NCBI GenBank assembly: GCA_031257455.1
Contig: JAIROQ010000019.1
Span: 1-9,896 of the forward strand
Source of the DNA: Prevotellaceae bacterium
GTDB taxonomy: Bacteria; Bacteroidota; Bacteroidia; Bacteroidales; UBA932
DNA length: 9,896 bases
Direction of reading: 5' to 3'
How positions within the stretch are numbered: position 1 is the stretch's first letter; each line of letters starts with the position of its first letter. Below are positions 5,257-9,896 of this stretch, one piece after another. Below the pieces are notes generated by a model. That model saw only the letters and a program-made list of their open reading frames with translations. It did no database searches and had not been told where the DNA came from. A program made the translations under genes and the position numbers.

Positions 5257-6792
5257 TTACCATCTTCGGGAGGGTCGGGGTTGGGCAATATATTTTGCAT
5301 TGGTAGTCCGGGCGCGCTGGCTAAGGAGCCAAAGGGCGGACTCAAGGGCGTCCGGGGCGTCGTCGTGTGAGCGGGAGCCGCGCTGGAAGCTGAGGAGCTG
5401 GTCTTCGAGGGTGCGCATACCGGGTGTATTTTGCTCGTGTTGATTAAATATGACCAGTCCGCGTTCAAAGAGTGGCTGCATGGCTTCGATGCGTGCGAAT
5501 TTGTCGCCTTTTGCGCGTTTGTCGCCTATTACCGGCACATGCCGTCCCAGTGTAATTCCGGTTTTGCGGAACTCGTCCAGCATCAAGTCCTGCATAAAAT
5601 TTGCTTCCATGAAATACATGACGGGTACGCGTCCGGCGACCCATTCCATAATATCATAATGCCAGCCGACCATGCTGCTGACGCTGCACTGGTCGGCAAA
5701 GACTTTTAAGAGGTGGAAATATCCGTCAGGGGTTTTTCCCATGAGTACAGTAGCCTTGTAGTCAGCGGTGGCGGAGTTCTTAAAGGAGGGGTCGGTATAG
5801 CATATCAACTGCCGATATTCTTTTAAGTGTAACATTTTTCCGTAGCGGATGTGTTTTTTTAAAAATATTGCGCCTTCGGTGAGTGGGTTATTCATGTACT
5901 CTTTTTCAAAGGCGCGGTAGCCCATGAATAGCCGTTTGTCTTCAATGCGTTCTTTTGTCCAGAAGGCCGGCCACGAGGGGTTGCCGTGTTTGTCATAGGC
6001 ATTAACGCGCGATACTTTCACATTTTCAATTTGGGACACTTTGGCCAGGACGCTGTTTTTGCTGATAAGGTTACCGACCATGATAAACCGTCCGCCGGCA
6101 GCGCCGAAAGTGCCGAAGAGGGCTTCCCGCACCCAGTCGGTCAGTTTGGCAACACGTGCTTCATTCTGGCACAGTTCGTCGTCGTCGAGGTCGTCAATGA
6201 CGATGTAGTCGGGCCGGCTGTCGCGGTAGCGCAAGCCGCGCGGGGACTGCCCGCGCCCGCGTGCAAAGAAGGCGACGCCGTCTTTGGTAACAAATTCGCC
6301 GTCGAGCCAGTGTCCGCGGTCGTATTGTGGGCCAAAGTCATGGGCGTAGCGTTTATTAAACTGCAATTCGGATTGAATGTCTGCGAGCAGTGTCTGTGCG
6401 TTGTCTTCTGATTTTCCCACAAGCACCATCACATTTATTTGCCGTTCTTTTTGGCACATGAGCCACAGGGGAATGAAGATGTCCATGTGTGTGGATTTGG
6501 CATGTCCGCGCGCCCACTGGAATACGCCACGCAGGTTGGTTTCTTTCAGAATAGTCTGTGCGGCGGCGATGTGGAAGGGTGCGCAGGGGATGTTTTTCCC
6601 CGTTTTATTGTCTGTGCAGAAATGCGGGAAATAGTATTCGACAAAGAAGGCGTAGTCTTTACGCGCGTGTTGGATGCGCGCCAGTTGAGCAGCTTTATTC
6701 TCGCCGTCTGGGATAGTACTCAGGCGGATAATATCCTTATTGTGGTAGCCCCATCGGATTAACGCTTTGTTTATTTCCCCCTGCGTAGGCAT
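5257..6792 (-). CDS. Terminase large subunit (Mu gp28-like)
   Basis: 511 residues. The ATPase half shows a Walker A-like loop ARGHAKST (94-101), Walker B DYIVIDDLDDDE (195-206), and a coupling motif around MVGN (238-241). The RuvC-like nuclease half shows YTDPS with Asp334, FMEANF with Glu397, and the terminal acidic cluster HDDAPDA (476-482), so all metal-binding positions look intact. The protein would pump DNA into the prohead through the portal and cut it at the end of packaging; in Mu-like phages packaging starts in phage DNA and cuts in flanking host DNA. It starts 4 nt after the small-subunit stop. Length and order are normal for the family. The gap after its stop holds the 9-bp repeats. 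Confidence 0.94.
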   Translation of the reverse strand: MPTQGEINKALIRWGYHNKDIIRLSTIPDGENKAAQLARIQHARKDYAFFVEYYFPHFCTDNKTGKNIPCAPFHIAAAQTILKETNLRGVFQWARGHAKSTHMDIFIPLWLMCQKERQINVMVLVGKSEDNAQTLLADIQSELQFNKRYAHDFGPQYDRGHWLDGEFVTKDGVAFFARGRGQSPRGLRYRDSRPDYIVIDDLDDDELCQNEARVAKLTDWVREALFGTFGAAGGRFIMVGNLISKNSVLAKVSQIENVKVSRVNAYDKHGNPSWPAFWTKERIEDKRLFMGYRAFEKEYMNNPLTEGAIFLKKHIRYGKMLHLKEYRQLICYTDPSFKNSATADYKATVLMGKTPDGYFHLLKVFADQCSVSSMVGWHYDIMEWVAGRVPVMYFMEANFMQDLMLDEFRKTGITLGRHVPVIGDKRAKGDKFARIEAMQPLFERGLVIFNQHEQNTPGMRTLEDQLLSFQRGSRSHDDAPDALESALWLLSQRARTTNAKYIAQPRPSRRW

Positions 6793-6796
6793 ATTG

Positions 6797-7267
6797 TTAA
6801 TGATATTTTTTGCTGATGCGTTCCGACACGAATAAGTCCTGATACTTATTAATGGTTTTCACCAGTTCAATAGATATTTCGGTATCAAACGTCATGCGGT
6901 GTTGCAGCCATTTATTGAAGGCCATAAAGGTTTCAATAACGTCCACGATGTTGCTTTTTTTGTCAAGGTTTTCGACGATTTTAGCGAGTTTGCAGAGCTT
7001 GTCGGCGTCGATAGTCTTCTCCGGGTCGTCGGAGTTGTTAAATTCTTCTAAAATTGCATTGATGGCGAGCAGTGTTTTATTGACAAGTTCAGCACGGGTA
7101 ATATTAACGCTGGCACGCTTTATTGCCCAATTTCCATCGTTTACCCATTTCCCGACGGTAGGCTCGCTAACGCCCACTTTTTGCGCAATTTCTTTCTGTG
7201 TCTCGCTTTGCATATAATATAACCGAGCAAGTTCTCTCTTGTTTTCCAGTTCTTTTTTTGTTGCCAT
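6797..7267 (-). CDS. Terminase small subunit-like DNA-binding protein
   Basis: 156 residues from the ATG at 7265-7267 (MATKKELENKRELARLYYMQ). A helix-turn-helix is clear at residues about 20-42 (SETQKEIAQKVGVSEPTVGKW), followed by helical segments that would serve oligomerisation. Small terminases bind the packaging-start site and load the large subunit; the place immediately before the large terminase (4-nt gap) supports this. The frame stays open to an ATG at 7339, but that extension would contain the -7 promoter element, so I prefer 7267. With transcription starting about 7-8 nt past the -7 element, the leader would be only about a dozen nucleotides. A transcription regulator is the alternative reading, though the context argues for terminase. 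Confidence 0.88.
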   Translation of the reverse strand: MATKKELENKRELARLYYMQSETQKEIAQKVGVSEPTVGKWVNDGNWAIKRASVNITRAELVNKTLLAINAILEEFNNSDDPEKTIDADKLCKLAKIVENLDKKSNIVDVIETFMAFNKWLQHRMTFDTEISIELVKTINKYQDLFVSERISKKYH

Positions 7268-7285
7268 GGATTTTGTAATTATATG

Positions 7286-7293
7286 CAAAATTA
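7286..7293 (-). promoter_or_regulatory. -7 promoter element of the terminase-portal operon
   Basis: On the minus strand the bases read TAATTTTG, an exact TAnnTTTG match, 18 nt before the terminase small subunit ATG. No TTTG at the usual -33 distance is present; instead a run of eight T (coding strand, 7320-7313) lies 19 nt upstream. The predicted 5' leader is very short. Confidence 0.65.
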
Positions 7294-7312
7294 CTGTCTG
7301 CGCAAAGGGATG

Positions 7313-7350
7313 AAAAAAAAGAGTATCATTTTGGTTCATCTTTTTTTTTT
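7313..7350. promoter_or_regulatory. A-tract/T-tract dyad at the centre of the divergent promoters
   Basis: AAAAAAAAGA (7313-7322) and TCTTTTTTTT (7339-7348, continuing to 7350) are perfect inverted repeats of 10 bp around a 16-nt centre. The dyad axis near 7330.5 is about 41 bp from the centre of the minus -7 element and 40 bp from the plus one, so the T tracts occupy the -33 region of both promoters. It may be an operator for a late activator, or a bent DNA or UP-like element. I cannot tell which. Confidence 0.5.
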
Positions 7351-7366
7351 CTGAAACAGGCTGTTT

Positions 7367-7374
7367 TACTTTTG
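7367..7374 (+). promoter_or_regulatory. -7 promoter element of the protease-capsid operon
   Basis: TACTTTTG matches TAnnTTTG exactly and ends 13 nt before the protease ATG at 7388. The ten-T tract at 7341-7350 stands in place of the -33 TTTG, 16 nt upstream. Transcription would start within several bases of the ATG, so the mRNA would be nearly leaderless. The stretch between element and ATG is A-rich (GCAGAAAAAAAGAA). Confidence 0.65.
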
Positions 7375-7387
7375 CAGAAAAAAAGAA

Positions 7388-8299
7388 ATGGCGCAGAAGA
7401 AATTCATATTATCCAGCGGCGACAAGGCCAATTGTTACGGTTTTCGTCTTGACCTGTCAGGGCTGGATATATCGCGCTTTACGACCAATCCGGTAATGTT
7501 GTATATGCATGACGCAGGGAAGGTCATCGGACGGTGGGACGGCGTAGCGGTAGAAGACGGCAAGCTGACAGCGTCAGCGGTGTTCGATACGGCGGATATG
7601 TTTTCCAAGGATATTGCAGGCAAAGTAGAACGCGGGTTTCTACGCGGCTGTTCTATCGGGATTGTAATTCACAAGATGCGTGAGACAAAAGGCGAAATGG
7701 TCGTTACTTCCTCGGAGTTAATGGAGGCAAGTATTGTGTCGGTTCCTGCCGATGCCGACGCGGTAGTATTGTACGATGCCAACCGTAAAATCATATCGTT
7801 GGACGAGGCAAAATTGAATGTGCAGAAATTAAATCAACAATTAAGTAATATGGAAAAGGAAAAATTTGAACTTCCACAAACAACGCTGGTATCGCTTGGC
7901 ATTACCGGCGAACTCACGCCGCAGGGCGTAGAGCTGGCGGTGGCGGAAAAAGACCGCCGCATAGCGGAACTCGAAGCCGAATTGCAACAGCAGAAGGATA
8001 AAGCGGTAGAGGCTTATCTTGCTGCGGCTGTAAAGGCTGGTAAGATTAAAGAAACGGATAAACCGTCGTTTCTGAAACTGGCAAAGACCGATTTGGAATC
8101 GGTAAAAGCTATTATTGATGCAAAAGCAGAACAGGCCTCCGCCTCACTGGCTGACATGACCCAAAAGACGACGCTTGCCGCCGGACGGGAAGACTGGAAC
8201 TACATTAAATGGATGCAGGAAGACCCTGCCGGTTTGAAAAAATTGAAAGCGGACAACCCGGCAGCGTTTGAACGCCTTCAGGCAACGATTAGGAGTTAA
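7388..8299 (+). CDS. HK97-type prohead protease with C-terminal scaffold region
   Basis: 303 residues. Residues about 1-140 match the HK97-type (S78) prohead protease fold: NPVMLYMHDAGKVIGRW (34-50), where His41 fits the catalytic histidine, and ELMEASIVSVPADADAV (110-126), where Ser115 fits the catalytic serine and is followed by the usual PA motif. Residues about 145-260 are helical and rich in Glu, Lys and Ala, likely a scaffolding coiled coil with the section MEKEKFELPQTTLVSLGITG before it. The C-terminus is a short, charged region (DWNYIKWMQEDPAG). Such fusions direct prohead assembly, then cut the scaffold and capsid termini. It is first in the plus-strand late operon, directly before the capsid gene, equivalent to Mu gene I. 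Confidence 0.9.
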   Translation: MAQKKFILSSGDKANCYGFRLDLSGLDISRFTTNPVMLYMHDAGKVIGRWDGVAVEDGKLTASAVFDTADMFSKDIAGKVERGFLRGCSIGIVIHKMRETKGEMVVTSSELMEASIVSVPADADAVVLYDANRKIISLDEAKLNVQKLNQQLSNMEKEKFELPQTTLVSLGITGELTPQGVELAVAEKDRRIAELEAELQQQKDKAVEAYLAAAVKAGKIKETDKPSFLKLAKTDLESVKAIIDAKAEQASASLADMTQKTTLAAGREDWNYIKWMQEDPAGLKKLKADNPAAFERLQATIRS

Positions 8300-8330
8300 G
8301 AACTAAGAGTTAAGAACTAAGAGTTAAAAA
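8293..8330 (+). repeat. 14-bp tandem repeat across the protease stop codon
   Basis: GAGTTAAGAACTAA occurs at 8293-8306 and 8307-8320, with a third partial copy GAGTTAA at 8321-8327. The first unit holds the protease TAA stop (8297-8299). The unit carries TAA in several frames. The rest of the 47-nt gap to the capsid ATG is AT-rich (TTTAAATAATAAGATT). Confidence 0.85.
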
Positions 8331-8346
8331 TTTAAATAATAAGATT

Positions 8347-9219
8347 ATGTTTAAAGAGATTTTTACAACGATTATTTTGGGGTTATTTTACCCCGAAGGG
8401 GCTTGGTTAAACGAATTAACCAGCATGGACCACATGGTGGAATTTAACACCATCAACCTGTCGCAGATAGGCGCAGACCCGGATACGGTTAAAAATAACC
8501 AAACATGGCCGCTGACGCCATTGCAACGGACAGATAGCGGTATATCTATTCCGTTGGCGACCTTTGACACGGTTCCTACGCATGTAACGAATGTGGAGGA
8601 AATGGAAACAGCCTATAACAAGGCGGAATCGGTTGCACGGCAACATGTGGACAGTTTACGGTCGTCAGCGTCGCTTTCGGCGGCATACAATATTTCGCCG
8701 GGGGCTAATACGGCCAATACACCGGTGTTGCTGACTTCCGGGAATGACCGTGGCGACGGTACGCGTGCATTGCTATATAAGGATATTTTGCAGTTGCGTA
8801 CTAAATTTAACAAGGCCAACTTCCCACAGGAAGGGCGCATCCTGGTACTTTCACCGGAACATGAGGAAGACTTGCTAAAAGACGACATCGACCGTTACAA
8901 CCAGGTAATGACTACCGGTAAGCTGGCGGGCTTCAAAGTCTATACATTCAACGGCAACCCGACTTATACGATAACTACCGGGGTTGCGACAAAGAATCCT
9001 TACGGCACGGTATCGGGTAATCCAAGTTCGTTTGCGTTTATTAAAACAGAAGTGATGCGCGCCATGGGTACGATTGAAGGCGAGCCGGAAAAACGGTGGT
9101 CAGACTATCGCGGTTGGTTATTGGGTTTTCAAATGCGATTTGTGGCGCAGCCGTTCCGGAATAAAGGCATCGCCGCTGTCGTAAGCGATAATGTCCCCGT
9201 ACCCGAACCGGAAGAATAA
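8347..9219 (+). CDS. Major capsid protein, HK97 fold, Mu gpT position
   Basis: 290 residues. The N-terminal region (MFKEIFTTIILGLFYPEGAW, then EFNTINLSQIGADPD and a DSGISIPLATFDTVPTHVTN block) followed by a helix (EEMETAYNKAESVARQHVDSL) fits HK97-fold capsid proteins: N-arm, beta strands, long spine helix. The middle contains a GRILVLSPEHEEDLLKDD segment, a substrate-like loop region, and the end has FQMRFVAQPFRNKGIAAVV, typical of a P-domain strand close to the C-terminus. It is the shell protein, cleaved or shaped with help from the protease before it. No delta domain of obvious size is visible at the N-terminus, so the scaffold is presumably the protease tail. The start at 8347 has an A-rich leader. 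It is directly after the protease, as in Mu I-T order. Confidence 0.88.
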   Translation: MFKEIFTTIILGLFYPEGAWLNELTSMDHMVEFNTINLSQIGADPDTVKNNQTWPLTPLQRTDSGISIPLATFDTVPTHVTNVEEMETAYNKAESVARQHVDSLRSSASLSAAYNISPGANTANTPVLLTSGNDRGDGTRALLYKDILQLRTKFNKANFPQEGRILVLSPEHEEDLLKDDIDRYNQVMTTGKLAGFKVYTFNGNPTYTITTGVATKNPYGTVSGNPSSFAFIKTEVMRAMGTIEGEPEKRWSDYRGWLLGFQMRFVAQPFRNKGIAAVVSDNVPVPEPEE

Positions 9220-9228
9220 CTGTTTATT

Positions 9229-9309
9229 TGTTTAGTTGTTGATTTGTTTAATTGTTTAATGTTCGCCGGCGTCAGCCAATCAACAGTTCAACAGTTCAAC
9301 AACTAAACA
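9229..9309. repeat. Long inverted repeat with tandem CAAC/GTTG words after the capsid gene
   Basis: TGTTTAGTTGTTGA (9229-9242) is the exact reverse complement of 9296-9309, and imperfect pairing extends inward to a GC-rich centre (about 9261-9277, GTTCGCCGGCG). The right arm consists of eight-base words such as CAACAGTT repeated from 9281. The gap 9220-9343 has no gene. In RNA this would be a long hairpin between the capsid gene and the 9344 gene; no T run follows, so it is not a classic terminator but could attenuate or stabilise the capsid message. Confidence 0.7.
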
Positions 9310-9343
9310 GTTCAACAATTCAACAACATTAAAAATTGAAATT

Positions 9344-9727
9344 ATGGGAAATGTTAAAAATATTCAAAATATTCCGGCGCGAAAAAGCGACAAAAAGAAT
9401 AACGCGGCAGCGGCGGCGCAAGATGCAGCGGGAAGTACTCAGACTTCGCAGGAAAATCCGCAACAGGGCGGAGGAAACGCTTCGAAACAAGAAGATACCG
9501 GAGTGGATAAGAAGAAACAAAAGGCGACAACTGGAGCAAAAGGGAGTGTTAAAAAGGTATCTAAATGGAATGACGAAGCACAGAAAATTCTAAAAAAATA
9601 TGCTTCCGAAGAAGTTTATTTTACCTCCGACGGCTTCTGCTTCCTGCAACGGAAGGAAGCGGAATACCATGCCGCCACGCTGTCTGACAAAGAAATTACG
9701 GCAATCAATAAAAAAGACGTAGAATAA
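9344..9727 (+). CDS. Small low-complexity phage protein, gp35-like position
   Basis: 127 residues starting at ATG 9344. Residues about 1-75 are disordered: Lys, Ala, Gln and Gly-rich, with runs such as NNAAAAAQ and ENPQQGGGN. The C-terminal 50 residues look folded (SKWNDEAQKILKKYASEE, then VYFTSDGFCFLQRKEAEYHA and a terminal ATLSDKEITAINKKDVE). The position between major capsid and tail sheath resembles Mu gp35, whose homologs also have a flexible N-terminus and a short C-terminal module that reads like this one. The function is unknown; capsid decoration or a joining role is a guess. The stop shares a base with the following ATG (TAATG at 9725-9729). A second frame at 9336-9593 is very basic and rejected. 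Confidence 0.75.
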   Translation: MGNVKNIQNIPARKSDKKNNAAAAAQDAAGSTQTSQENPQQGGGNASKQEDTGVDKKKQKATTGAKGSVKKVSKWNDEAQKILKKYASEEVYFTSDGFCFLQRKEAEYHAATLSDKEITAINKKDVE

Positions 9728-9896
9728 TGTTACCGCATGTAAAGATAGGATTTGAGAACGGCGCGCTCGGCAGTGTGGCGCCGAATGCGGACGGGGTCGT
9801 TGGATTGGTGGCTACGGGAACGCCCGTAGCTGCGGACGGCGGCTTGCAACTGGCAACCGCATACGTATTGCGTAAGTTGGAAGACTTGGTTGCATT
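9727..9896 (+). CDS. Tail sheath protein (DUF2586-like), N-terminal fragment
   Basis: 56 complete codons from the ATG at 9727-9729 to the window edge, beginning MLPHVKIGFENGALGSVAPN and going on with DGVVGLVATGTPVAADGG and a TAYVLRKLEDL helix. This N-terminus looks like the DUF2586 family, the tail sheath protein of Bacteroidetes Mu-like phages: a short strand, an ENGALG turn, then the DGV-GL-ATG pattern. The sheath is the contractile outer tail tube, equivalent to Mu gpL. The 1-nt overlap with the previous stop supports the start. The family call is from memory of the pattern and only the N-terminus is available. Confidence 0.75.
   Translation, partial: MLPHVKIGFENGALGSVAPNADGVVGLVATGTPVAADGGLQLATAYVLRKLEDLVA

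Noticed and set aside
5986..6411. 141-codon plus-strand frame inside the terminase gene
   Set aside because: Antisense shadow of the large terminase, where motifs on the minus strand are intact.
7268..7339. 24-residue N-terminal extension of the small terminase
   Set aside because: It would be encoded over the -7 promoter element and A-tract; the ATG at 7267 starts the recognisable helical region.
7313..7350. Intrinsic terminator from the A8GA/TCT10 inverted repeat
   Set aside because: The stem is almost entirely A-T with a 16-nt loop, and it lies between divergent promoters with no gene reading into it.
9336..9593. 85-codon plus-strand frame overlapping the 9344 gene
   Set aside because: Extremely Arg/Lys-rich, stops early, while the 9344 frame links to the sheath gene by a TAATG overlap.
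1..9896. Diversity-generating retroelement, as known in some Bacteroides Mu-like phages
   Set aside because: No reverse transcriptase, no template/variable repeat pair and no tail-fibre gene is present in this window.

Overview
The window is part of a Mu-like (transposable, contractile-tailed) phage or prophage of a Bacteroidetes host, most likely Bacteroidales. The host call rests on three things: three copies of the Bacteroidetes -7 promoter element TAnnTTTG placed in front of transcription units, the near absence of Shine-Dalgarno sequences, and A/CAA-rich low-complexity leaders before genes. No host chromosomal gene is visible, so free phage and prophage cannot be told apart.

Layout. (1) Positions 1-871, plus strand: the end of a tightly overlapping operon of small unknown proteins, probably early or middle genes, closed by a strong intrinsic terminator at 896-922. 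(2) Positions 921-7267, minus strand: a head-and-packaging operon read right to left: small terminase, large terminase, DUF1320/gp36-like protein, DUF935 portal, Mu F-like minor head protein with a C-terminal PBECR-like nuclease domain, Mu G-like virion morphogenesis protein, and a probable tail-completion protein. (3) Positions 7268-7387: a compact divergent promoter region with an A-tract/T-tract dyad midway between two -7 elements. (4) Positions 7388-9896, plus strand: HK97-type prohead protease/scaffold, major capsid protein, a small gp35-like protein, and the start of a DUF2586-type tail sheath. The late genes that form one block in Mu are therefore split into two divergent operons here.

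The most notable observation is at the portal/F-like junction. The portal gene ends with a U UUU UUC slippery heptamer, a 5-nt spacer holding most of the stop codon, and a GC-rich 7-bp hairpin. A -1 shift leads directly into the F-like frame with no stop, giving a predicted 855-residue portal-MuF-nuclease fusion. The F-like frame also has no convincing start of its own near the portal stop. The second is a probable small RNA gene (about 70 nt) on the opposite strand, in the gap just past the nuclease-domain gene. It has a near-consensus promoter, a 14-bp closing helix and a U7 tail. Together they suggest a virion-delivered nuclease whose amount may be set by frameshifting, with an antisense-orientation structured RNA at its 3' end. 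Any functional link between the RNA and the nuclease is inference.

Three intergenic gaps (5139-5256, 8300-8346, 9220-9343) hold short tandem repeats, and a 22-nt leader sequence is shared by two of them in the same orientation relative to the downstream gene.
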